Positions 28,200-36,082 of a DNA stretch of 64,000 nt are shown here, piece after piece. Position 1 is the first letter of the stretch; each line of letters starts with the position of its first letter. Source of the stretch: Pseudomonas sp. LP_7_YM (lineage in GTDB: Bacteria > Pseudomonadota > Gammaproteobacteria > Pseudomonadales > Pseudomonadaceae); contig NZ_SOCT01000005.1 of assembly GCF_004364435.1 (NCBI RefSeq), positions 248,001 through 312,000 on the forward strand, given 5' to 3'. The translations under genes were made by a program, and so were the position numbers. Below the pieces are notes generated by a model that saw only the letters and a program-made list of their open reading frames with translations, made no database searches and was not told where the DNA came from.

Positions 28200-28427
28200 A
28201 TGCAACGCTACAAAAACCTCAGCGGCGAATCGGGCGTCATCGCCTTCGAAATACGCGAAGGCGCCATCCTCATCGAATTCCACGACCAATCCCTCTACCT
28301 CTACAACACAGAAAAACCCGGAACCGCAGCGCTAGCCCAATTGCAGAAACTCGCCAACGCAGGGCAAGGCCTGAACAGCTACATCACGCGGCATATCGGT
28401 AAAAATTACTTCGACAAGATCAGATGA
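28200..28427 (+). CDS. KTSC-like small protein, 75 residues
   Basis: ATG 28200 follows AAGGGACA. The sequence has an N-terminal beta hairpin (IAFEIREGAILIEFHDQSLYLYN) and then KLANAGQGLNSYITRHIGKNY, matching the layout of KTSC proteins: strand-strand-aromatic Y-x-Y, then a G-x-G-L-N/F-I-x-x-x-I turn. KTSC members are short, unassigned proteins sometimes fused to lysyl-tRNA synthetase. It precedes a SnoaL-like reading frame by 108 bases on the same strand. Confidence 0.6.
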   Translation: MQRYKNLSGESGVIAFEIREGAILIEFHDQSLYLYNTEKPGTAALAQLQKLANAGQGLNSYITRHIGKNYFDKIR

Positions 28428-28535
28428 TGTCCCTATCCCGCTGCCAGCATGCAGTGGTTTGACGGACTTCAAAACACTGCTCGCCTCAGAAGCAAATGCT
28501 CGTTTCTACCGCTCAAACCAAACAGGAAAACAGCC

Positions 28536-28963
28536 ATGGACGCACTCACTCAAGCCCTCAAACACACAATCGAATCCGCCGACCGCGCCATCACCGCGCA
28601 AGACTACGACGCCCTCATGGACTTCTACGCTGAAGACGCCAGCCTCGTCGTCAAACCAGGTCTCACCGTCACCGGCAAAGCCAACATCCGCCGAGCCTTC
28701 GTCGCCATCGCCGAACACTTCAACAACAGCATCGTCGTCACCCAAGGAACATCCACGTCATCCCAGGTGGCGATGTAGCACTTGTCATCATGGAGACCTT
28801 GCTGCACGCCACTGACAAAACCGGAACGGACATCGACATCGCGCGTCGGGCGACTTATGTCTTTCGACAGGTCGCAGAGAAATGGCTATGCGTGGTGGAT
28901 AACTCGTATGGCACGGGGTTGTTGGATGAGGGGGGGGTTAGAGGTGAGGAGGGCTCGGCTTAG
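28536..28963 (+). pseudogene. SnoaL/NTF2-like protein, frameshifted
   Basis: ATG 28536 (AGGAAAA upstream) starts an NTF2-like fold: ITAQDYDALMDFYAEDASLVVKPG and VTGKANIRRAFVAIAEHF are typical of the SnoaL/YybH group. The frame stops at 28776-28778, but the +1 reading frame from about 28750 continues the domain (NIHVIPGGDVALVIMETLLH, RRATYVFRQVAEKWLCVVDNSYGTGLL) to a stop at 28963. One missing base near 28746-28750 (CAAGGAAC) explains the break. Either the gene is inactivated or the base was lost in sequencing. Confidence 0.75.
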
Positions 28964-28985
28964 TGAGCCTTTTTGCTGAGTAGTG

Positions 28986-29016
28986 TGGCGGTACCAAGAG
29001 TCGAACCCGGAACCTT
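28986..29016 (-). repeat. Decayed tRNA 3'-end fragment, outer boundary of accessory island
   Basis: On the minus strand this reads a T-arm with loop TTCGACT, stem CCGGG/CTTGG, a shortened acceptor TACCG and CCA. It resembles the 3' end of the tRNA-Thr at 33681-33756, with about three bases lost from the acceptor and several substitutions. A 5' half is missing. It lies just before an AT-rich ATPase gene and is read here as an old attachment-site remnant. Confidence 0.55.
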
Positions 29017-29280
29017 GTCTTTAAAAGTAAAATCAGTGAGTTAGAGGTTTTTTTACGTGGTACGTGCTGTAAAGCCTTAGCCCGCTTGATCCACCTTTCC
29101 TTTATTACGTCGCACGACTCGCTGGTTCCCGTCGCGTGCGCGCCACTCATGTGGCCGAAAAGGTATTAAAGCTGATTTTTTATCTTGTGCGTCAATACGG
29201 TTCATTTTATCTAGCAAAAAACTTCCAGGTTTGGTATTTACGCATGTATTTATCTATTATGAAGCGGTTTCGGAGCAGGT

Positions 29281-30774
29281 ATGCTGACAAAAAAAGATCT
29301 TCTCAAGTCTTTGAGAGTAGGCCATAGGGTCGCCGAAGACGAAAAAAATGAGCTTGGCAATTATTTTGTGAAAACCGCTCAATGGGAAAAGCTAGAGAAT
29401 GGGGAAATTGATGTTATATATGGCGCTAAAGGAATGGGTAAAAGTGCCTTATATTCGTTACTGTCGAACAGCTCGGATGATTTTGCTGCTAAAAATATTC
29501 TATTAATACCAGCTGAAAATCCTTTAGGTGCTTCTGTATTTCAAACGCTTCTTGATGATGGCATCTATAATGAAGTGGCGCTCTCTTATATGTGGAAGCT
29601 CTATTTACTACAGCTGATTGCTACAAAGTTGCGCTCTAGCGGTGCTGCGAGCGATATCGCAACAAAACTTGTTTTGTCGCTTGAGACTGCCGGACTTCTC
29701 CCTAAGTCTTTCACCTTGGAGTCTCTGTTCAATCGGGCGAAGAACTATATACAAAGTTTCGCTGAGAACGAGCCTACTGAAGTGGAGTATACCTTGGGGC
29801 TAGATTCTGATTCAGGAATGCCCAATGCCACAAAGAAATCAAAATATGCAAAAACTGACCCTAAAGCTAAGCTGTCTAGTGTCCCTGTGAATGACCTATT
29901 GAGATTTGCTAATGAAGGTCTTGGGGAGGCGTCTCTCAAGGTTTGGCTTCTTTTTGATCGGCTCGATGTTTCGTTTTCATCCTCTTTTGCTCTCGAAAAA
30001 TCTGCATTGCGTGCTCTTTTCAAAGTTTATTCCGATCTAAAGCCTCTGGATAATATAAAGGCTAAAATTTTTGTTCGAAAAGATATTTGGAATCGGATAA
30101 TGGAGGGTGGTTTCCGCGAAGCTAGTCATGTTATTAAGGCTGACACAATCGAATGGAATCGAGATGGTCTCCTAAATCTTGTGGTTCACAGGCTTGTGAA
30201 TAATCAAACTCTAGTTGATTATCTACAGCTAGATAAAGTCGCTATCCTTTCGGATCTTGCCAAGCAAGAAGCGCTGATTGAATTAATTTTTCCAGATAAG
30301 GTTGATACAGGGAAAAACCCAAAATCGTTTGATTGGATGGTTTCTCGAGTACAAGATGGTACCGAGCAAACGGCGCCACGCGAGGTTATCCATATGTTAG
30401 AGTCTTTAATTAATACTCAGATCAGAAAGCTTGAACAAGGCGGCGTTGAACCTGAGTCTAAAAATTTGTTTGAACGATCTGTGTTCAAAGCGTCATTGGC
30501 TATCGTGTCCAAAGTAAGGTATGAGCAGACATTGTGTGCTGAATATCCTGAGCTGAAAAAATATACAGATCTATTGAAGGGCGGTAAAACAGAACAAGCA
30601 ATTGTTAACTTGGCAAAAACTTGGGACGAAAGTTTAGAGCAGGCTCAACTAACTGCCGATAAATTAGTGGCTACTGGTTTTTTTGAAACTCGCACTGAAA
30701 AGGATGGAATTACCTATTGGGTTCCGTTCTTATATCGAGACGCGTTGGAACTGGTTCAAGGTCGAGCGCAGTAA
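29281..30774 (+). CDS. Large P-loop ATPase resembling the Sll1717 family
   Basis: The ATG at 29281 follows GGAGCAGGT. The 497-residue protein has a Walker A loop GAKGMGKS (about 48-55) and a Walker B-like strand ending VWLLFDRLD, close to 222-231. A helical C-terminal half contains no recognised domain and no membrane helix or signal. Proteins of this layout (an N-terminal ATPase core with GAKGxGKS) occur as single genes in genomic islands and are of unknown function; a defence or stress role is inference from context. Codon use is clearly AT-rich against flanking genes (many AAA, ATT, TTA), indicating transfer. It lies between two tRNA 3'-end copies. Confidence 0.75.
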   Translation: MLTKKDLLKSLRVGHRVAEDEKNELGNYFVKTAQWEKLENGEIDVIYGAKGMGKSALYSLLSNSSDDFAAKNILLIPAENPLGASVFQTLLDDGIYNEVALSYMWKLYLLQLIATKLRSSGAASDIATKLVLSLETAGLLPKSFTLESLFNRAKNYIQSFAENEPTEVEYTLGLDSDSGMPNATKKSKYAKTDPKAKLSSVPVNDLLRFANEGLGEASLKVWLLFDRLDVSFSSSFALEKSALRALFKVYSDLKPLDNIKAKIFVRKDIWNRIMEGGFREASHVIKADTIEWNRDGLLNLVVHRLVNNQTLVDYLQLDKVAILSDLAKQEALIELIFPDKVDTGKNPKSFDWMVSRVQDGTEQTAPREVIHMLESLINTQIRKLEQGGVEPESKNLFERSVFKASLAIVSKVRYEQTLCAEYPELKKYTDLLKGGKTEQAIVNLAKTWDESLEQAQLTADKLVATGFFETRTEKDGITYWVPFLYRDALELVQGRAQ

Positions 30775-30820
30775 AACTGGTTTTCTCAAAAGGGGTGTTC
30801 TGTTCAATCGACCCCCACAG

Positions 30821-30846
30821 AAAAGCCCACTCCGGTGGTTTTTTTT
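30821..30846 (+). terminator. Probable terminator after the ATPase gene
   Basis: The short stem CCAC/GTGG with loop TCCG, extendable by A-U pairs, is followed by eight T residues, about 50 bases past the stop. Confidence 0.6.
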
Positions 30847-30936
30847 GCGTTCGTTGGAAACCAGAATCCACAGACATGGTCTACCAAGCCCGGCGGGAAT
30901 GGTCTTGCCTGGAGCGTGCATTGAATAGGATTTCTG

Positions 30937-31110
30937 ATGTCGTGGAAAATATTTGTTCCCATCCTCGTATTGGTTGCGCTGGGCACGTTCAGCCTTGGCG
31001 ATGCTTGGCGTCCAAGTCGGTTTACGTTTGAACAAATAGGCCTAGCGATCGGCTGTACCGCTTTAATCGCGGCTTTCTTGCTCTACAAGGTCTGGTCTCG
31101 AAAAAACTGA
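30937..31110 (+). CDS. Small two-helix membrane protein, 57 residues
   Basis: ATG 30937 with AGGA eight bases upstream gives 57 residues. There are two hydrophobic helices (IFVPILVLVALGTFSLG; IGLAIGCTALIAAFLLYKVW) joined by a polar loop, and a basic tail (SRKN). No family is recognised. It lies between the ATPase gene and the second tRNA 3'-end copy, so it belongs to the outer module. Clear ribosome site and membrane topology make it more likely real than chance. Confidence 0.6.
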   Translation: MSWKIFVPILVLVALGTFSLGDAWRPSRFTFEQIGLAIGCTALIAAFLLYKVWSRKN

Positions 31111-31133
31111 GGTGCCTTCTCTGGAACCTTGTA

Positions 31134-31180
31134 TGGTACCGGCACCAGGAGTCGAACCCGGGACCTACTGATTACAAGTC
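31134..31180 (-). repeat. Partial copy of tRNA-Thr 3' end (attachment-site repeat)
   Basis: Bases 31134-31180 equal 33681-33727 of the intact tRNA-Thr (anticodon loop to CCA end) with one mismatch (A at 31138 for G). The identity ends sharply after ACAAGTC, and the 5' half of the tRNA is absent. Two copies in the same orientation, one of them the real tRNA end, is the expected product of integration by a tyrosine recombinase at a tRNA 3' end; the enclosed element is about 2.5 kb. Confidence 0.88.
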
Positions 31181-31371
31181 GGGCGCTTGCTGCTGTGCCA
31201 TGATTTGAATCGGTGTGCTGAAAAGCGCTTACGTGGCTGATTTATCTCGACTTAATGGAGAAAAATCAGTGGGGCTGCGTCAATGAGGCCCTACCCGCAT
31301 AGCTCATTAGTGCTGCGGTAACCCAGTCCTGTACCTCATTTCGATTCGACATATCCTTGCCCTTAGCACTG

Positions 31372-31406
31372 AAAGGGCCTTGGCATCTAAGATGCCAAGG
31401 CCCTTT
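31372..31406 (-). terminator. Strong terminator of the 45-residue gene
   Basis: A perfect 16 bp stem (AAAGGGCCTTGGCATC/GATGCCAAGGCCCTTT) with a three-base loop begins one base past the stop codon on the minus strand. Confidence 0.85.
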
Positions 31407-31407
31407 A

Positions 31408-31545
31408 TTACGGTTTACGACGAATTACGATGCGAAACGGCTGGCCGTTGGCCCGACGGATCACTTTCCCAGACTTGGTGCGGATGGTCATCCGATAGAT
31501 GACCTCACAGCCGTTGTCTTGGTCGGACAGGTCTTTGTATGACAT
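31408..31545 (-). CDS. Small basic protein, 45 residues
   Basis: ATG 31545 has AGGGGA about seven bases upstream on the minus strand, and a perfect hairpin directly follows the stop. The product starts MSYKDLSDQDNG and has a basic C-terminal half (KSGKVIRRANGQPFRIVIRR), which could bind nucleic acid. The tight ribosome site and terminator support it as a real gene. The family is not recognised. Confidence 0.6.
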   Translation of the reverse strand: MSYKDLSDQDNGCEVIYRMTIRTKSGKVIRRANGQPFRIVIRRKP

Positions 31546-31929
31546 GTCTATTCCCCTACATTTAGGGGCTCGAACACAAAACTCGCAGCCTTGCAACAGA
31601 AGCTAAACACCACTACTATTACGAAGCTTTCCCAAAAGCATCGCGAGAGACATCTGGAGCCCATTCAGTTGTCTTTTACAAGCCGGTCAAGTTGGCGCTT
31701 GACCGGTTCTCCATGACTCTCAACCATTCAAGATCAGAATCCGGTTCCCCGGAGGTTTTTTTGTATCTGAAATCTGAGGTTTCTCGTATCTTGTTTCGGA
31801 GTTTATAAGCCGAGATGCGGGTTGTCAAGAATAGCTTTTCGGTTCTGAGTATTGGAGAATGCCAAGTCTTGCCCGGGTCTCTTAGATACGGTAGATTGAG
31901 CGGCTCGAAAACCGTATTGGAGCCTTAAT
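31546..31929 (+). ncRNA. Candidate structured RNA / hairpin pair inside a gene-free gap
   Basis: Between the 45-residue gene and the winged-helix gene lies a 384-base gap with two plus-strand hairpins. The first is a perfect 9 bp stem CCGGTCAAG/CTTGACCGG at 31683-31706; the second, TCCGG/CCGGA near 31739-31753, is followed by GG and a run of seven T (about 31755-31761), which looks like an intrinsic terminator. No protein frame precedes it, so a short RNA could end here. Confidence 0.35.
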
Positions 31930-32721
31930 ATGGCTAAGCAAAGAAGTCCTTCATATCCAGGAATCACGCTGGAAACCGCCCTCGCCAGGGCCAAAGCTTT
32001 TTATCGCGCAGAGGATAGGCATGAGACCGTGGTCGCCACTGCCGTCGGACACTGGAAATACGGTCCGAAGAGTAGTGGAGGGTTGGTGACAATATCGGCC
32101 TTAAAATCTTATGGATTGATGGATGATAAAGGCGTCGGAGTCGATCGTAAGGTACGTTTGAGCCAGCTAGGTTTGTCGATAGCTCAAGATGACAGGCTCG
32201 TGTCCCCTGAGCGAGACGAAGCCATAAAGAAGGCTGCATTGAATCCCGCCATCCTAAGAGATCTTTGGGAGCGGTACGGCTTGAATTTGCCATCCACAGA
32301 TACGGTAGCTCATTATCTCAGGGTCGAAAAATTATTCATCCCTGCTGCTGCCTTAGACTTAATTAAGATATACAAAGAGGTGGTCAGCTATGCAAAACTT
32401 GGCGCTAACGACTCTTCGAGCGAGAGCCTAGACTCGATTTTTGAAGATGAGATCATTGACGAGGAAGAGGTCGATTCTCCGGTCAGTGACCTCCCTCGGA
32501 GCCCTAATGTAGCGGCGTCAGTTGAGAGGCCGACCGCTTATCTTCCGCAAGTCGTCGGCGAGGAGATAGCGAATATTCGTGTTTCGCGGTCTACGACTAT
32601 CAGACTTACGGCCAACGGTCCCTATTCGAAGAAGAGTATGGAGGCATTGGTCGCTCAGCTGAAACTGGGCCTAGATCTAGGCACCTATGACGACCTGCCC
32701 AGCGAGGATGAAGATTTCTAA
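31930..32721 (+). CDS. Hypothetical protein with N-terminal winged-helix-like region
   Basis: The 263-residue protein opens with a pattern seen in small winged-helix proteins: LETALARAKAFYRAEDRHE, then VVATAVGHWKYGPKSSGGLVTISALKSYGLMDDKG, then VRLSQLGLSIAQD. An acidic linker (SIFEDEIIDEEEVDSPVSD, about 170-190) leads to a C-terminal TIRLTANGPYSKKSMEALVAQLK segment ending in an acidic tail. It may bind DNA. Base composition is lower in GC than the core genes. It is the largest gene of the inner tRNA-Thr module. The function is unknown. Confidence 0.65.
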   Translation: MAKQRSPSYPGITLETALARAKAFYRAEDRHETVVATAVGHWKYGPKSSGGLVTISALKSYGLMDDKGVGVDRKVRLSQLGLSIAQDDRLVSPERDEAIKKAALNPAILRDLWERYGLNLPSTDTVAHYLRVEKLFIPAAALDLIKIYKEVVSYAKLGANDSSSESLDSIFEDEIIDEEEVDSPVSDLPRSPNVAASVERPTAYLPQVVGEEIANIRVSRSTTIRLTANGPYSKKSMEALVAQLKLGLDLGTYDDLPSEDEDF

Positions 32722-32892
32722 AACTTCCGAAGAGCTGGATTAATAGCTATTGAGTGCCAGACGCATTGATAGTCGGGGTAGCCGTGGTCCAGTTCGGCGA
32801 TGGTCTAGCAGGCAATGATGGTAAATTGAACGGGCGACCCGTTGAGTTCCGCTGATTTGTTTATTATTTAACCAATCATTGCGCTTGTCTCG

Positions 32893-33219
32893 CTATTTGC
32901 AGACAGATTTACCAATTTCGACAAACTTCCCGGTGCGCACCAGCTTCACGATGTCGATAATCTTGGCGAGCTCGGGGCTTACGCCATGGTCTCCTGCAAC
33001 AGAGCGGATGTAGTCTGCAAAGCCATCTCGTCTTGAGCGGTCGTCAAACACTCCCGCGTATAGATTTGAGTCAGTCATCCACGTCGCGTCTTTCACCTTC
33101 GGTTCTCTGCCGCTTTTCACCAGATAAGTGATGAAGTCTTTCTGAGTCTGGCTTGACTCTGCCACAGCGAGCGCTGGCGTGAAAAAGGCTGCTGCGAGAA
33201 GAAGGCATTTGAGTCGCAT
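32893..33219 (-). CDS. Small secreted protein, 108 residues
   Basis: A clear signal peptide (MRLKCLLLAAAFFTPALAVAES, cleavage near 20) precedes a soluble helical domain with conserved-looking VKDATWMTDSNLYAGVFDDRSRRDGFADYIRS and a C-terminal Cys. It is probably exported to the periplasm. No family is recognised. It is divergent from the XRE gene at 33316. Confidence 0.65.
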   Translation of the reverse strand: MRLKCLLLAAAFFTPALAVAESSQTQKDFITYLVKSGREPKVKDATWMTDSNLYAGVFDDRSRRDGFADYIRSVAGDHGVSPELAKIIDIVKLVRTGKFVEIGKSVCK

Positions 33220-33315
33220 TTCTGAATTCCATTAATATCCACGGCTTAAAATAGTCAATTTTGGACTATCCCGAAATGGACTTTACCGTGCCGTGAATCC
33301 TTGGTTACTGTGTTC

Positions 33316-33603
33316 ATGGCTAACTCGACCCACAATTCTGATTATCAGCTCCTGCTCGCCGTATTACGTGAGTATAGGGGGAGGGTGGGCGTCTCTCAGG
33401 TGGACCTTGCAAATCGGTTGGGAAACACGCAGACGTTCGTTTCCAAATGTGAGCGTGGAGAGCGTCGCCTAGACGTTGTTGAGCTGGTCGAGTTCGCAGA
33501 AGCTCTCGGGGTCGAACCCTTGGACCTACTCAGTGAGTTTTTGACGAAGCGGGGTAAAGGGGCTTCGCCAAAAACCAAGAGGGCCACCAAGCAAGACGCT
33601 TAG
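33316..33603 (+). CDS. XRE-family regulator, 95 residues
   Basis: ATG 33316 is preferred over the upstream TTG 33301, though neither has a strong ribosome site. A single helix-turn-helix domain spans about 10-70 (VLREYRGRVGVSQVDLANRLG, TQTFVSKCERGERRLDVVELVEFAEALG) with a basic Lys-rich tail. It is typical of small regulators of integrative elements and lies next to the tRNA-Thr junction. Such a gene at the integration end may control excision or the neighbouring secreted protein. Confidence 0.82.
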   Translation: MANSTHNSDYQLLLAVLREYRGRVGVSQVDLANRLGNTQTFVSKCERGERRLDVVELVEFAEALGVEPLDLLSEFLTKRGKGASPKTKRATKQDA

Positions 33604-33641
33604 CGTGTCAGTTTCGTGTTTTAGTCTGACTCAGAAACGAC

Positions 33642-33665
33642 AAAGGCCAACCCGAAGGTTGGCCT
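33642..33665 (-). terminator. Terminator of tRNA-Thr
   Basis: On the minus strand a 9 bp stem AGGCCAACC/GGTTGGCCT encloses a TTCG tetraloop and is followed by TTTG, 15 bases past the tRNA CCA end. Confidence 0.8.
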
Positions 33666-33680
33666 AAGTCTTACTGCGTA

Positions 33681-33756
<76 letters not shown>

Positions 33757-34022
33757 GTTGTGGGCGCTGATTATAGGGATTTGATCGGTCGAGTAAAGCC
33801 CTAATTTCAGTTTTTTTGCAGGGTTTCTGGCGCGGTGCAAATACCGTTATTCACAATTGCGCCAAATCGGGGTGGCGGAGCGCTGGCTTTGTGGAATCGT
33901 TATTAATCGTTCGCAAGCTACTGTTTTTTCGAAAATTTAACGGATGGTTAAAAAATAACCACTGATCAGAATCCTGTGGAAAGCAGGGTTTATGTGTGTT
34001 CTTCGGAATTTAGTCAACAGAG

Positions 34023-35258
34023 TTATCCACAGGGCAGTACGCCCGAATTATGGGGTTTGAGTTCGGCGAGGATGAGCAGATTTCTTGGGGTGATGTGGCT
34101 GTCGCAGAAGGTGCCGATGCGGACGTCGTAATTGCGCTGTTGCAGATAGAGGGCGCGGTCGAGGATGAGCCAGAGTTCGAGGGGGCGGCGGAAGAGGTTG
34201 CGGACCAGTTCGAGGTTGCGCACTTGGGCCAGGCGTTGCCAGCCGGCTGCTTCGAGTTCGGGCCAGTTGCTGTCGGTTGGCGCGGGCAGGTGTTTGAGTT
34301 CGGCGAGGTCGCGGCAGTAGTCGGCGAAGGGCTTGTCGAGCCAGGCGCTGGGCAGCGATGGGGTGGGCAGGTAGTCGTCGATGCCGCGCAGTTGGCGTTG
34401 CAGCAGGTCGAACGCCAGGCGGCGGGCCATGGAGGTGTCGCGCTGGCGCCGAACGCGGGCGCCTGCGGTGACGGTTTCGCTGAGCGGTAGGCCAAGGTCG
34501 TCGAGGGACAGCGTGAGCCTTGATGCCAGGCCTTCGGCGGACAGCGGCTGGTACTGGTGGCTGTCGATGCGGTTGTAGCAGCAGGGGGCGATGGCCATGT
34601 GTTGGCAGCGGGCGTCGCTGGCCAGTTGCATGAGGCGCACGTGAAGGTCGCCGCAGGCATGCAGGGCGACAGGGGTTTGGTGTGATGCGAGCCTGCTTGC
34701 GGCGTCGGCGGCCATGACGTTCTGGTGCAGGTGCATGGCGTGAATGCCCAGTTTGGCGCTGAGTTGCTGACCTGCCTGAACCAGTTGTTCGTCGTATTCA
34801 AGGCAGGTGAGGGCTTGGCCACCGTGGGCCAGGCGCCTGCCGAGATGGCCTTTGCCGGCGCACCAGTCGAGCCAGTGGGTGGGCGTGCTGCGAAAGCTCA
34901 GGCTTTTGGCGAAGGCTTCGATCTGCTGCCATTTGCGGCCCGGGACGTCGACGCTCAGGCGTGAGGAGACGGCGTTGAGGGGGTGAGTCGGCAGGGCGTC
35001 GACTTCACTCAGTGCCTTGGACTGGTTGGCGATTTCGACGAAGGGCTGTGGCGCGTCGAGCCGTTCGGGATGGTTGTGGGCTGTTTCGGCCTGTTCCAGC
35101 GAGCGTTGGCGTAGCCATGTGGATAACTCGGGGTGTTGCGCTTCCCAGGGCAGGTGGCGATGGGTGAAGGGCCTGGGCTTCCACAGGTGCTGGTGCGCGA
35201 GCAGGAAGGCATCGAGCGCGAGGAAGCGGGCGTGGAGGTCGTCGGTGTGGGGGGGCAT
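34023..35258 (-). CDS. Class I SAM-dependent methyltransferase
   Basis: The 411-residue protein has a central methyltransferase domain: motif I WLDWCAGKGHLGRRLA near 148-163, an acidic LEYD after strand 2, and later HACGDLHVRLM and IAPCCYN. The latter set of motifs resembles the METTL25/GSTCD-like group (Cys-Gly-Asp and CCY). The substrate is unknown; RNA or protein targets are possible. It stands alone, with a repeat half-element (35324-35350) between it and the ABC operon. Confidence 0.82.
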   Translation of the reverse strand: MPPHTDDLHARFLALDAFLLAHQHLWKPRPFTHRHLPWEAQHPELSTWLRQRSLEQAETAHNHPERLDAPQPFVEIANQSKALSEVDALPTHPLNAVSSRLSVDVPGRKWQQIEAFAKSLSFRSTPTHWLDWCAGKGHLGRRLAHGGQALTCLEYDEQLVQAGQQLSAKLGIHAMHLHQNVMAADAASRLASHQTPVALHACGDLHVRLMQLASDARCQHMAIAPCCYNRIDSHQYQPLSAEGLASRLTLSLDDLGLPLSETVTAGARVRRQRDTSMARRLAFDLLQRQLRGIDDYLPTPSLPSAWLDKPFADYCRDLAELKHLPAPTDSNWPELEAAGWQRLAQVRNLELVRNLFRRPLELWLILDRALYLQQRNYDVRIGTFCDSHITPRNLLILAELKPHNSGVLPCG

Positions 35259-35392
35259 GGGCTGGGCGGTGGTGTCAGGGCGTGGAGTGAAGCTTACGGG
35301 TTTTGCGGCCTGTGGGCGTCAGTCTTCGCGAGCCAGCTTGCTCCCACAGGGTTTCGGGGGTGTGAGAGCGGCCGTTGAGTCAGACTGACCTG

Positions 35393-36082
35393 TCAGCGCC
35401 CTTGGCTGGCATCCACGCGCAGGTAGCGCTCCAGCAGCTTGAAGCCTTGAACCAGCACGAACGACATCACCAGATAGATCATCCCCGCGATGAAGAAGGT
35501 CTGCTCCGGCATGTAGGTGCGGGCGTTGATGGTGCGGGCCATGCCGGTGATGTCGAGCAGCGTCACGGTGCTCGCCAGGGCGCTGGCCTTGAGCATCAGG
35601 ATGACTTCGTTGCTGTAGGCGGGCAGGCCGATGCGGGCGGCGCGGGGCAGGATGATGTAGAGCAGCGCCTTGCCTCGGGACATGCCCAGTGCGCGGGCGG
35701 CTTCGATTTCGCCTGCGGGGACGGCCTGAATCGCGCCGCGCAGGATCTCGGCGATGTACGCGGTGGTGTGCAGGGTCATGGTCAGCGCGGCACAGAAGAA
35801 CGGTTCGCGCAGGTAGGGCCACACGGCGCTTTTGGTCACGGCGTCGAATTGGGCCAGGCCGTAGTAGACCAGAAACAGTTGCACCAGCAGCGGCGTGCCA
35901 CGGAAGAAGAATATGTAGGCGTAGGGCAGGGCGCGGACGAAGCTGTTACGCGAGGCGCGGGCAATGCCCATGGGGATTGCCAGAATCAACCCGGCTACCA
36001 CCGCGATGGCCACCAGCTCCAGCGTCAGGGTCGCGCCCTGCAGCAGCTTTGGCAGCCATTTGAGGACGAACTCCCAACTCAT
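35393..36082 (-). CDS. hisM: Basic amino acid ABC transporter permease HisM type
   Basis: The 229-residue inner-membrane protein has about five helices and the PAAT permease loop EAARALGMSRGKALLYIILPRAAR (EAA motif), which contacts the ATPase. With the adjacent HisQ-type permease it forms a heterodimer channel for lysine, arginine, ornithine or histidine. It is last in a hisP-binding protein-hisQ-hisM operon, overlapping hisQ by four bases. Confidence 0.9.
   Translation of the reverse strand: MSWEFVLKWLPKLLQGATLTLELVAIAVVAGLILAIPMGIARASRNSFVRALPYAYIFFFRGTPLLVQLFLVYYGLAQFDAVTKSAVWPYLREPFFCAALTMTLHTTAYIAEILRGAIQAVPAGEIEAARALGMSRGKALLYIILPRAARIGLPAYSNEVILMLKASALASTVTLLDITGMARTINARTYMPEQTFFIAGMIYLVMSFVLVQGFKLLERYLRVDASQGR

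Noticed and set aside
28986..29016. Complete tRNA gene at this place
   Set aside because: Only T-arm, partial acceptor and CCA remain; no anticodon or D-arm can be formed.
34023..34031. A perfect DnaA box TTATCCACA at the methyltransferase stop
   Set aside because: Only one box is present, overlapping a stop codon; an origin needs a cluster with an AT-rich unwinding region.
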